From Lycorma delicatula (lineage: Eukaryota; Arthropoda; Insecta; Hemiptera; Fulgoridae): a DNA stretch of 64,000 nucleotides. The notes below the pieces were generated by a model. It saw only the letters and a program-made list of their open reading frames with translations, made no database searches and was not told the origin of the DNA. How positions within the stretch are numbered: position 1 is the stretch's first letter; each line of letters begins with the position of its first letter. Below are positions 31,308 through 41,996 of this stretch, in pieces. The translations under genes were made by a program, and so were the position numbers. Where the stretch lies: the NCBI RefSeq assembly GCF_047948215.1, contig NC_134464.1, positions 36,207,020 through 36,271,019 on the forward strand. The letters are read 5' to 3'.

Positions 31308-31886
31308 TATTATGTTTTATCATATTACTAAAAGTTAGTAATCTGAAATAAAGTGTAAAAATAATTTAATATTAGAAATAGTAAGAAAAGATGTAATTTA
31401 ACATTTAATTTTACATTAACAAGAAAGGTTTAAAAAAGGAAAGAAACCGAGACAGAATATTGTCTTACACTATCATATAGTATATGAAACCCCTCTGAAT
31501 TTTCACTTGGATGAATTTAATTGAATTTTTATATTTCTTAGAGATATCTTTTTTTTGTTTTTATTTACTGAATTGGAGTCAAATGCACTCTATTAAACTG
31601 TATAAAAGTAACTTGAGTAAAAAGAAAGACAGATTAAAGATTTTTATAATTTTTTTCTTTTCATTAAATTTAATTTTCTTTTAAATAATGCATGAGTTCA
31701 GTAGAAAAATATTCATTTATTATGTTAAATACAATGATTGTACCGTAAGTTAATTAATTAATTAAAAAAAAAAAAATATTTTATACCTGATGAAAAATTC
31801 ATATTAAGAATAGAATTTCTTTTATAAACAATAACAAAGTTAAATAGTAAAATTTAAATGATCGGTTTATACAGTTCATATTCAGC
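31308..31886. other. Gene-free AT-rich stretch
   Basis: Nothing recognised. Confidence 0.5.
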
Positions 31887-32010
31887 TGGCTTTTCGTGGC
31901 GCGAATGGTAAAGTCTCGGCCTTTCACCCGGAGGTCCTGGGTTCGAATCTCGGTCAGGCATATTGAGACCCGGTCACAATAGTTGGCAGGAATAGTCACA
32001 ATAGTTGACC
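31887..32010 (+). repeat. SINE2 (tRNA-Glu-like head), copy 2, best preserved
   Basis: Box A-like GTGGCGCGAATGGTAAAG, anticodon-region GGCCTTTCACCCGGAG (TTC triplet as in tRNA-Glu) and a perfect box B GGTTCGAATCTC at 31940-31951. The anticodon stem does not pair cleanly and the acceptor ends do not match, so this is a tRNA-derived SINE head, not a tRNA gene. Just downstream GTCACAATAGTTG occurs twice (31974-31986, 31996-32008). Confidence 0.65.
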
Positions 32011-32291
32011 ACCAAATTGACAGGACGTTTACGTTGATATAATTTTATAACATATGACGACAAACTGTTGTTTTAACAAAGATCACTTTTTTTATAATTT
32101 ATATGTGAATTTTTAATATTACAAATAGGACGAATATTCCTGAAGATCGAATTTAATTTCGAAAGGGCTTGAACGTTTCGAATTAAATTATTGATAAGCA
32201 GTTTTTTGTATATTAACTTAAATTATATATACTTATACCAACGGGCTATGCTTAACAAAATTATTGCATAATATTATTTCTATATGTATAA
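32011..32291. other. AT-rich spacer with an inverted repeat
   Basis: A near-perfect inverted repeat AATTTAATTTCGAAA / TTTCGAATTAAATT lies at about 32149-32189, with loop GGGCTTGAACG. Confidence 0.5.
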
Positions 32292-32531
32292 TTAATATCC
32301 ATCTTTTAAGTATTTTTCAAGCTGTTCGAAACATTCTCGTTGTACACCAGGTAATGTTCGTGTACAATTATCAGGTGTTTGGATTTTGTCTTCTAAACTT
32401 CGTGGCTTTTTAAGTGAACTACGTTGATATTGCGTACACGACATTTCGCCACGGCGTTCTTTTTTATTCAGTTCGTGCAGTATCAGTGAATTATTTTGTT
32501 TCGTCATCATGAAACGCAATAAATTTTCCAT
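32292..32531 (-). CDS. Hypothetical small ORF, 79 codons
   Basis: I do not recognise this protein. It starts MENLLRFMMTKQNNS and ends QLEKYLKDGY with a TAA. It is hydrophilic and charged with two Cys, has no signal peptide or membrane helix, and shows fairly mixed codon use for such AT-rich surroundings. The start context (CAGTAATGG) is acceptable. It is not within a recognised repeat, but no splice sites, promoter or family could be assigned. It may be chance, a short gene, an exon, or part of an unclassified element. Confidence 0.2.
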   Translation of the reverse strand: MENLLRFMMTKQNNSLILHELNKKERRGEMSCTQYQRSSLKKPRSLEDKIQTPDNCTRTLPGVQRECFEQLEKYLKDGY

Positions 32532-33465
32532 TACTGTAATAGCCGTATGTAACCTGGTTTCTTTAATATCGCAGTTTGTTCTATATCCCTCTCTTGTTAC
32601 TTTATAATTTCCTTGAGAATATTAGTTTTAATTTTTGACCTCAATAAAGCGAGGTCCTTTTTTGTCTATTGACGTTTTGGGATTTCGTTAATTTCTTTGT
32701 TACGTGATTATAATCGGTGTTTATTGCATTAATTCCTGTCATTTAATTGATACTTATTTCAAAATAAGTATGATTGGGTACTGATAATAAAGTCGATTGA
32801 AATGTATAAAAATCTGTAAAAAAAGTGTTTATTTTTAATTTAGTAAGGCGATTTTTCTTTCTTTTTATCATTATGGTAATCGTTATAATTCAAATTTGAC
32901 CGTCGTTCAATTTCAAACAGGAGGTCATATGTCATGGGAATTTTTTATATACGTTTTGTGATGTGTGTGTGTCCGTACGCGCGTGTGTTTTTTGTAAGCA
33001 ACATTAACTGTTCAGATCATTCACTGGAAAAACTTCCTTTTTGTGAGATTTTAACAAGCACGAAAATCTGTTTACTTTTGTTTTCGTAAAATTTTTTATT
33101 CATTTTAAAATGAACTTTAGAAATTATTAAATGTATTATTTACTTTACTTTTGTAAAAGAAAAATAGCCGTATAAATGAATAAAACCTGCAGTACTTTTG
33201 TGTAACACAACTACTTTAGAAATACGTACTAAGCGTTCATCTTTTGTTAACCCAACAAAGAATACAAAATAAATAATAACAGTAGTAACAACTATACATG
33301 AAAATTCTTTGTTAAGCTATGAGCTTTTCATATATGAATAATTAATGATAGTTTTTATGCAAGTGTCCGTTAAATATTTTGAAAACTTTGTCTACTTATA
33401 TTCTTTATTTTGTAACCATACTTTAAATTTATTTTTATTTTTTTTTGTATAAAGTCGCTGTTGTT
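32532..33465. other. Gene-free stretch
   Basis: Small hairpin GACCTC-AATAAAGC-GAGGTC near 32638-32657, and a GTGTGTGTGTCCGTACGCGCGTG segment near 32960. Nothing else recognised. Confidence 0.45.
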
Positions 33466-33468
33466 TTT

Positions 33469-34312
33469 ACTTCCTTGTACGAAGTAAAGGAATTACTGTA
33501 ATCGCGAAAAATTTCGGTTTTCAGATTTCAACGGAAATATTAATTTTAACCATCTCTGAATCCATTTTGATTAGTTTCAGCGGGATCTGAAACTACTCTG
33601 TCTGTACGTAGGTATGTATGTATCTCACATAACTCAAAAACGATTAGCCGTAGGATGTTGAAATTTTGGATTTAGAACTGTTGCGACATCTAGTTGTGCA
33701 CCTCCCCTTTGGATTGCGCAACCGACTGAACCAAAAGTGTCTAAAAAAGCCTGAAATCCAAAAGTTATTTATTTTTATTTTTGTTATTATTGAATTATTA
33801 TTTATTGTAAAACTTTTTTTATAATCAGAGTTTAATAATTATTAATAAATTTATGTAAATTAAAAAAAAAAGTTAAAAAACAGGAAATGAAGTCTGATTC
33901 GAACCGATGTGCTCCTTCCCCTTGTAAGATACAAATATTTGGTGAGACAAACTTTGGAACCAAGATAAGTACTACTTATGATGTATCGTTGAAAAACTCG
34001 CAATGAGAGCTTATTAATACAGTGAAGATAAAATCCAAATTTTTTGTATTTTGGGGTTTTTTGGACACTTGTGGTTTAGTCGATTGCAATCAAAAGGGAA
34101 GACGCACAACTAGATGTTAGAACGCTGAAATTTTTGATTTTGTAACGGTTAATCGTTTTTGAGTTATGCGAAATACGTACGTACGTACAAACGTCACGCT
34201 GAAATTACTCAAAATGGATTCAGGGGTAGTCAGAATGGATAATTCCGTTTGAAATCTGAAAACCGGAATTTTTCGCGATTACAATACTTCCTTGTATAAA
34301 GCACAAGGAAGT
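33469..34312. repeat. ACTTCC-element: head-to-head inverted pair
   Basis: A plus-strand copy starts with ACTTCCTTGTACGAAGTAAA at 33469 and runs to about 33770. From 34312 back to about 33770 the minus strand holds a second, longer copy. The two share blocks such as TCGCGAAAAATTTCGG, TTTCAGATTTCAACGG, GATTAGCCGTAGGATG and CATCTAGTTGTGCACC (or close variants), which gives an inverted repeat of about 300 bp with an off-centre spacer. Confidence 0.8.
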
Positions 34313-34512
34313 AGAAATGAAATGATAAATGGTAACAGAATAACAGACTTAAGTTACAGAAATAGTTCGAAATTTCCTTCTTCACAAAGTACAAAGCACT
34401 TTGCCCGAAGTGAAATATTTCCGGTGGTTTTCCTTATCTCAGAATCGTTTCGTAAAATTTAATAGCATTTCGTATTTTATTGAATAACTCTTCTTTAGTA
34501 GTAAGTAACATC
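34313..34512. other. Spacer
   Basis: Nothing recognised. Confidence 0.4.
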
Positions 34513-35110
34513 ATGTCAGAGCAAGAACGTTTTTCATCGTCGGTACGTGTTATCGTGAAGTTTGTAACGAATGCGTCAAACTCTCCGAAATTTTGGCCAG
34601 ACAACGTGCACAGTTTGGAAGTATGTGGTGGAAACGTATCCAATTCTACCCCTAATAAATTTAAACGATAGATGTGAATTTATAGAAAATTAAAAGTCCC
34701 AAAAGACGTTCAAGTACTAGTGTGACGGATTACAAAATTCAATATCCGTGACTGAATTGAAGATGATCGGCATCTTACGATTGATGAAATTGCTTCAGTA
34801 TCGGGTATTTCAATATCATTAAGCACCGCGATTCCACTAAGTTTTTGTGAAATGGGTTCCAAGACTTTTGATCGGAAATCAAAAACATGTCCGACAGGAA
34901 ATTAGCCAGAGGCTCCTGAATCTTTTGCATTTGATAAGTATGAAAATAATGTTGATTTAGATTCAAACCTGGTATTTTCCATTTGGATTTCTGTAGTGCT
35001 ACCGATTTTACTACGGAAATATTAGCGAATACTTTTTTGGTGGTTTTTAAATTTGAGGAACAATTTGTTTTTCCAGACTGTAATCTAATATGAAAATATT
35101 TACTTGAATA
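34513..35110 (+). pseudogene. mariner-like transposase remnant, N-terminal part
   Basis: From ATG 34513 the plus strand reads MSEQERFSSSVRVIVKFVTN, then in another frame QLCTQFGSMWWKRIQFYP. DRHLTIDEIASVSGISIS, which is a classic mariner DNA-binding/linker signature, comes next, then VPRLLIGNQKHVRQEISQRL just ahead of where the catalytic domain should begin. Frames change several times and no DDE motif follows, so this is a 3'-truncated dead copy. A minus-strand frame across the same stretch is a shadow. Confidence 0.65.
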
Positions 35111-37444
35111 CATTTTATTTAAAGGTTAATATTACGAACGGCTATATTTCTTTTATTATATTAAAGCATTTCTATTGTACTATTTAACTGTCGATGGGAC
35201 AGCTTCATAGTGCAGGTAATGTATTGTCATATGTACAATACGATATGCTATTGAAATGATTGGTTGGATTAATACTGTATAACAGTAGGGGTTTAAATTC
35301 AATCATTTAAATGGAAGAACGGCTCGGTATATTAATACTGATAAAATTTAATAATTTTGGTTAACGCTGAATGTAACTGAAAATAAACATTAAGTTTGTG
35401 AAAGCGATAAAATATGGAAAAGAGAAAATAATTTATTAATATTTGATGGAGGATGATGTGCTAAAATAAGGAAAATTATTATTCTAGAATTTTATTGACT
35501 TTGAATAACAAAAATGTAAAGATATATTTGTAGAAGAAAATTGTTTAATTTAAATGAATTTTGAAGTTTTTCTCGTATAGAAACACGATTAAATTAGTTT
35601 TTAGTTCATGATCAATTTTTACTTTCCCTTCTAGACAGTGCTACAGCAGAGATATAATTACAGAAGCGAAAATATTATAATCGGTCTAAGTTGAGCATAT
35701 GCGATTTTCATCAGATCTTGACCTTTTGATATCTAAAGAACACAAAAAACAAGATAAAAATTTTGCGAATGTCAATGTTCGTATTTAGGTGTGTTCGATG
35801 TTGGCCTCTAAATCATTTTATATCTCCAAAACTGTTGGACTGATTTTGATCAAACGTGGTCACATCCACCAGTCAATTAAGGCTCCAAGCGCTTTAATAC
35901 GGTGGACAGGTACTTTTTGGCATTCAGCGACCTAGGCGTACCAGCGAATTGCTGTCTAGACGAAGTAAATTTTAATTTATGAATGACGTATATATTTTTA
36001 GTAGTGGACGGGGTCGCCTACCCATTTTAGTAAAATGTATGACAAGTGAGCGGTTGGGAGACGTAAGTCGGTGGTGTATGGCACCGCGCTTAGTCCGCTC
36101 ACGCTGTTAGGTAAACTCTAGGAGCTATTTAGAACATGGTCGCTAATGTTTCGTGACTCAGTAGCCGTTTGTGGCACAGACATTCGGTCTTATGCTTTAG
36201 GGCGACCGAATCGGGTGGCGGCGGGAGAAATGCCAAGAAAACCAAGCAAACCAAACTTGGTGAGATTACTTCTATATACGGGGCATTGATGCCGTTAAAT
36301 TTTCAACTTTGAAAGTCAGGGGGGTGAGGCTGTAGAGCAAGGTCACCCTCAGTATTTCAAGATTTCGCCTAATTAAGATCATATTTTTCGTAGACATTTG
36401 TTAGCGATTAAAAAATGACAATAATTGCAAAAAATAATATTTTCAGAATCGCACTCGCTACCCTAAAAAATAATATTGTAGTCGTCTGCTACATTGTGGT
36501 ATCACAGGTGAGCGGTAGAATTAAATGAATGAATAATATTTAAAGTGTAAAAAAGTAACTCCGTCTGGTTGGGTCTTGAATTCGACTGCCCGGTTGACTC
36601 AGTACCTGGTACGTTAAGTTTCGCGGCTACACCAGTCTGCCGACCGTACAAGCGAAATTTGTTCTATATAATTGTGGAATTACATTAATTTAATTAGTGC
36701 CGACCGTCACCGCTAGTATCGCCACACCCTCGCGAATTAAATACGGTAGGCACGAGCGCTTTCATTGAATTAAATAAATGATAAAATATTATATTTAAAT
36801 AAAATGATAAGTATTTTAATTAAGTTGCGTGTGTAAGCCGTGCATTAAAAACAGCTGTGTTCATTTTCTTGTTATTGATTAAGAAAAACTTACCTGATCA
36901 TTCATTTTTAATTTGAAATAATTATTTACTTAAAAGAGTATTAATTTTTATATACAAAATGAATATTCATTTGTTGGAAAATTAAGTATTGAATTGTTTT
37001 TATACTTGTATTAAACAAAAAAATTAATTATCTTTTCTTTACTACTCAAGAGAGCAAATCATCATGTAATCAGCTATACGCTTCATTGAGTAACACTATA
37101 GTAATGTATAAAACGGAGCAGATTGAACCATTTAGGTTATTAGTAACGAGAATAAAAAAAGAAAAAGTGACGGTAATTTTCATCTCATTATATTCTTGTA
37201 AATTAAAACAAAGCGACCCCTTTTATATATTTTCCGTTTACTTTTTCACTTTGCGTCTACATCTAAACTTTAGTAAATGTTAATTTTAATTTTTAAAATA
37301 AATTATTTACAAACATTTAGTAAACCCGTTCACAGAAGGATTGGTAAAATTAAATACAATGAAAGCCATTGGTAAATGTAACTGTAAACGTGAAATCTTG
37401 AAATATACTCAGGCTGACCGTTAAGACAAATTAATTAATGTTGT
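35111..37444. other. Gene-free stretch with a GC-richer unclassified core
   Basis: 35790-36760 is clearly less AT-rich than its surroundings (for example GTGGACGGGGTCGCCTACCC near 36004, GGTGGCGGCGGGAGAAATGC near 36213) and probably holds one or two decayed elements. On the minus strand, 36570-36670 has weak box A/box B-like spacing (ATTCAAGAC), so a further tRNA-derived repeat is possible. No coding frame was recognised. Confidence 0.4.
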
Positions 37445-37592
37445 TAATTGGACCCCAACCACCAAAGGACACCGATATTCATAATCTAGTATTCAAATCC
37501 GAGTAAAATTAACTATCTTTACTAGGATTTGAACCTAAGAATCCTCGACTTCGAAATCAGCTGATTTCATCAAACCAACCCGGTAGGTTATT
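37445..37592 (-). repeat. SINE1 copy d (partial)
   Basis: Minus-strand order: CCTACCGGGTTGGTTTGATG, AAATCAGCTGATTTCGAAGT, diverged box B, ATGAATATCGGTGTCCTTTG and GTGGTTGGGG. The box A segment is shortened and the 3' third and A-rich tail are absent. Confidence 0.75.
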
Positions 37593-38723
37593 AAAATTTT
37601 AATTTTCTTATTTCAAACAGAAGTTAATTTATCATAACTAAATTATTGTAATTATTAATTTATACAATTATAGGAATTTTATTAACTTATAATATTGTTG
37701 GAAACAATAAGTTACCCTCTGATGCATAACATTATAGATGGAAATCATTTTAAAGAACAATGACTACTAGAATACCCATGCGCTACTTAAAAGTAAATGA
37801 TTTCAATCAGTTAGTTGTGAATCACTTGCAATGCAACTCGCTGGAATGCTGCAGAATGAGTTACCTATTAGTAATCCATTACAAATTAGTTCCAAGCGAT
37901 TATGTTTCTCAGTTACCTAGCTGCTTCAATTTCCTTAGTAACATCCGTCGGACATAGATTGTCTCAAATGAATCCTCTCATGTTTGTATTTTGCTCTGGT
38001 AAAAGCAATCAGTTGCAAGATTATATCTGTATGAGATAGAAGACAACAAATTTAAAGTTTGTTGAAGATCTTTTGCTGCTACAATTAGTCTGTAGGGGAT
38101 GTTTTTTTTTCTCGAGATAATCGTTTTCTGTTAATAATCTTCATGTTTGAAATCAGTACTTGACATTATGATTACAACGAAAAACAAGCTTTGCCTTGCA
38201 CGTTGCATGCATTCTAATGAAGCATGTCCTGTTAATATTGTCTAGCTGTGTTTGCGGAACTGCGTCACTTAGCAGTTAACAATAATTTGCTGATTTCAGT
38301 CAGCTACCAGTTCCATTTTCTTTTGAATAGCTCCATGAGTGGATGACTTTAATGTTTGAGTAATGACAGCGATATGTACGTTACTGTTATCATATGATAT
38401 TGATGGTGAAAAACAGTGCTTTATAAAAGGAATATGTTGGTTACACCTACGCTTTGTAAAACATTGTCTTTTATCATCAGTACTACCAGCTAATGTAATA
38501 TACAATAAGCTCGGAACTAGAACATTAAAAATGTGAAAAAAGGGTGTTTTTTGATTGTCAAAACTTTAACAACGAATCGAAATGAAATAATTATTAACTG
38601 TATAAATTAATAGTTTAAGTAATAATAAAATTAAATAAAAAAATACCCAAAAAGATAAGAGATATATTTTTAAAATCTTCTGATCTCTTGGTTTTGGAGA
38701 ATGGTTATTTAAAAAAATTGGTG
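37593..38723. other. Gene-free stretch, nothing recognised
   Basis: No exon or classified repeat seen. Confidence 0.45.
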
Positions 38724-39347
38724 TAGCTTGTCCAAGCCGAATTGGCACAAATCTGATGAACAGCGTAGCTGTTATATCTTGCTGCCTAACGAGCACGGGT
38801 TTATAATACTACTCGATTAAAGATAGTATGTAAACAAACGGTACGACTGTTGTTTATTCCAATCGATGAACAAATTCACGTCTTGTATTTATTAGTTACT
38901 TATTTAATCCTGAGTTTATATATTATTAAATTAATAATTTATTTCTTTATTATATATGAAATAGATATGTTATGCAATATTATGCAGACTAATCGGCTGT
39001 TACTGATTAGTGTTTAGCCCTAAATGTATTTATTCAAAATTCTGTAACTGTATAAAATATCAAAGTCAAACGCGCACAAGGTTGATGTCTACTGTTTGTG
39101 CTACGTTTTTCAGCCTTTGTCCTGAGAGGTGTGGACTAAAGAGTGGGGTGCGTGTACCCCACTCTTTAGGTCATTCATCACGCATATGAATGTTCCATGA
39201 ATCTCGCATACATAGTCCACTATACACTGTTTTTATATAGATATATATATGTACCGTAAAATTTATTACGTAGCATACTATAGCCCCACGCTAGCTAGGC
39301 AACCATCGCCTAGTTCTTATCTGTCCCAATTCGGCTTGGACAAGCTA
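38724..39347. mobile_element. 624-bp element with perfect 22-bp terminal inverted repeats
   Basis: The 22 bases at 38724-38745 (beginning TAGCTTGTCCAAGCC, ending GAATTGG) recur exactly inverted at 39326-39347. The outermost TA on each side may be a TA target duplication, as for Tc1/mariner MITEs, leaving 20-bp TIRs. Inside, CTAAAGAGTGGGGT (39136-39149) and its exact inverse ACCCCACTCTTTAG (39156-39169) form a 14-bp palindrome around a 6-base loop. A second weaker hairpin, CTAGGCAACCATCGCCTAG, lies near 39294-39313. No transposase frame. Confidence 0.75.
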
Positions 39348-39970
39348 TAATAGTTTATTTAAAAATACGAATTTTATAAATTAAATGAATATTTAATTAT
39401 GTTTGATAGCTAATCTGTTTAAATTATATGATGAATCCTTTTTAATTTTAAATGACGATGAAGTTTTACATCTGATATTGCCCGAGAAATAATTTTAACC
39501 TAAAAAACTTAGTAATATTTATATTACTATTTATAAACTTAGTAAGTAAAGAACTTATTTTGTTGCAAATTAACTTAGTAAAACAAAGTAAAGCTTTACG
39601 TGTTATACATTAACGTAATGCTATGCACTAAGATTTATCTTTAAAGTTCTGTGTATAATTTTCAAACCATAGCGTGGCAAGCGATAGATAAGAATGCGCT
39701 TCTACTAGACGGTAAAAAAAAAGTCATATAAAGATGCTCTATATCGTTTTTAATAAATTAAGATAAAAGAATTAGTTACTATATTTAAAAGAATTTAAAG
39801 GTTGTTCATCATATTTTATCTTCTAGATTTCATACAGTCGATAAATTTTTAAAGAGATACACCCGATATTAATAAAAATATTAAACGATTTATTAAAAAT
39901 ATCCGGAAAAACGTTTTACCATAGATAAAATAGATTAAAAGGAAGCAGTGAACCACTAACCGTTGTTTTT
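39348..39970. other. AT-rich spacer
   Basis: Nothing recognised. Confidence 0.45.
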
Positions 39971-40646
39971 ATTTCCTTGTACGAAGTAAAGGAAGTATTG
40001 TAATCGCGAAAAATTTCAGTTTTCAGGTTTCAACGGAAGTATCCATTTTGACATCACTGAATCCATTTTGTCTAGTTTCGGCGTGACGTCTGTACGTACG
40101 TATGTATATCGCATAACTAAAAAAACGATTTGCTACAGGATGTTGAAATTTTGGATTTAGGACTGTTGTAACATCTAGTTGTGCACCTCCTTTTTTGGTT
40201 GCAATTGACTGTACCAAAAGTGTCCAAAAAGCCCAAAATTAAAAAAATTGGATTTTGGACTTTTTCTTAACTGTATAATAAGCTCTCATTGAGAGCTTTT
40301 CAACGATGTATTGTAAGTGGTACTTATTTTCATTGGTTCCAGAGTTATGGCCAAATAAAATTTTAATTATTGGAAATGTTTGGATCTTACAAGGAGAAGG
40401 CGCATCGATTAGAATCCGACTTCTTTTTTTAAATTTAAATGTATTGATTTATTAATAATTATTAACCTCTGATTGTAAAACGATTTGTAAAATAAATAAT
40501 AATTCAATAATAACAAATATCAGAAGTTATTAATGAAATTAAATTTTATAAAAAAATAAAAAATTAAATTAAATAAAAAAAATAATAAAAAAATATGTAT
40601 ATGTAATTTAATTGACGTACAAGGAAGTAATGTGGTGTCCACATCA
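39971..40646 (+). repeat. ACTTCC-element, full copy
   Basis: Starts (A)TTTCCTTGTACGAAGTAAAG and ends GACGTACAAGGAAGTAATG, TGGTGTCCACATCA. The ACTTCCTTGTACG-type left end is mirrored by CGTACAAGGAAGT near the right end, followed by a GTGG-TGT-CCAC mini-hairpin. The interior carries the family landmarks: TTTCGGCGTGACGTCTGTAC, ACATCTAGTTGTGCACCTCC and TTCATTGGTTCCAGAGTTAT. No coding frame. Confidence 0.8.
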
Positions 40647-40649
40647 TTT

Positions 40650-41222
40650 TTTTGTTGGACGTCCTAATTGCAAACATCCTGTCTATTTTATACGTTTTAA
40701 ATCAACGAGGACAGCGATTGTATTTGTATGGACTCCAGGGCATGCTGGTATTGCGGGAAATGAAAGCGCAGACGAAGCTGCCAGAAAGGCGACAGTCTGT
40801 GATAACTAGGATGCAATTCCTGTACGGCTGGCAGATGTTAAAAATTGGCTAATACAATAAGAAACAGGTGGAATACTGATTGAAGAAGATTAAATATAAA
40901 ATTAAACTCGGTTAAAACTTCTCCGTATAAATGGAAGAGCGACATAAAGTTAACTCGCCGAGAACAAGTGGCTGTGACCGGACTTAGAATCTGTCACACG
41001 CGAATAACAAATTAATATTTGTTAACCGGCGAAGAAAGACCAATGTGCGGTGTTTGTAATAAAACACTTACAGTCGAGCATTTGATGGAAAAGTGTACCA
41101 TATATGAGGACCTCAGAAAGAGGTTCCGACTAAGAAATAATATGGCTGCTTATTTGGAAAATGGAAATGAAGAAAAAATAGTTGCTTACCTACACGTCAG
41201 TGGACTTCTTAAAAGTCTATAA
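40650..41222 (+). pseudogene. LINE B ORF2 C-terminus: RNase H end and zinc cluster
   Basis: First frame: RPNCKHPVYFIRF, then AIVFVWTPGHAGIAGNESAD with EAARKAT. This is the last RNase H strand, with the final catalytic Asp in SADEAA. After several shifts and stops comes LTGEERPMCGVCNKTLTVEH, then LMEKC (41019-41100): the C-x2-C-x7-H-x4-C cluster typical of the ORF2 C-terminus in I-like elements. The frame ends at 41222 with SGLLKSL. The equivalent cluster in LINE A reads CARCNC, RH, DC. Confidence 0.75.
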
Positions 41223-41960
41223 AACAAAACAAAAAATTCAAGCTGTGTTAAAGAATCTCTAAGGGAGTAGCTTCTACATATACAATGGGAGTCACGAAGC
41301 GTGGCACCTATAGGGACGGGAGGTAGCCCTCTTGCCTAGGCCGCCCGGGCTCACCTGCATGCAAGAGTAGGGGAGTTGGAGTGTATCCAATAATGGTATG
41401 AGGGACCCTCAAGGGTAGACTAAGGGCGCGGCGCCAAGGTATGTGCAATGCATGCCTGAAGCCAACTAGATCAGGACCGGGAAGGGGAGCCTCCCCGCCT
41501 AGGAGTTCTTTGGCCCTCCTGAACAGGTGATCAAATTGCTCTTATGACACCGGGAGGACCCCGGTGCCCCTTACGTCCTATGGGACTATTTATAGGGGGG
41601 AGTCAACTGCCACGGCATCCTAGGGCGACTGATAAGCTGCTGAACGGCGGTTCTGGTCACCCTGGGGATGGTTAAATAAAATAAGGGAGACAGGATAAAA
41701 AAGGAGATATTGGTATTGAAGACACTATCTTTTCCACACTTGTGTTTAAATTTTTCTTTAATTTTAAGATTGGGGCCCTTTACATCCCGTAAGTGTTTTT
41801 TTTCAGTGTTTTGTTGTTAAATGTTCTGTAAATTTTTGTGTTTTTAAATAAAATGTAAGAGCCCTTTACATCCTTAAATATGACGACCTTGATGGTGATA
41901 TAAATCCCTTTTTAAGAATGTGACGAGAGCTAAGGGCACCTACGAAGTCGGTGCCCGTAC

Positions 41961-41989
<29 letters not shown>
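40650..41989 (+). mobile_element. LINE B: 5'-truncated non-LTR retrotransposon with poly(A)
   Basis: Retains the end of ORF2 and a 3' UTR, and finishes in an uninterrupted A29 tail (41961-41989). It is 5'-truncated, starting within the RNase H region. The 3' UTR is GC-rich at 41280-41660 and has two CCCTTTACATCC motifs (near 41778 and 41863). A perfect stem GGGCACC (41934-41940) / GGTGCCC (41950-41956) lies just before the tail. The clean long A tail suggests a fairly recent insertion, although its coding part is frameshifted. Confidence 0.8.

Positions 41990-41996
<7 letters not shown>

Noticed and set aside
31887..31960. Possible functional tRNA-Glu gene
   Set aside because: Box B and the TTC-containing loop are good, but the anticodon stem mispairs, the two acceptor strands are not complementary, and three diverged relatives share its layout. 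It is a SINE head.
34434..34643. 69-codon minus-strand frame
   Set aside because: Shadow of the mariner transposase fragment read on the plus strand, which matches family motifs.
39136..39169. Strong hairpin read as a transcription terminator
   Set aside because: This is eukaryotic repeat DNA with no nearby gene end; it lies inside an inverted-repeat element.
40652..40852. 66-codon frame overlapping LINE B RNase H
   Set aside because: The +1 frame of the same region gives the family-matching VFVWTPGHAGIAGNESAD; this one is largely a shadow.
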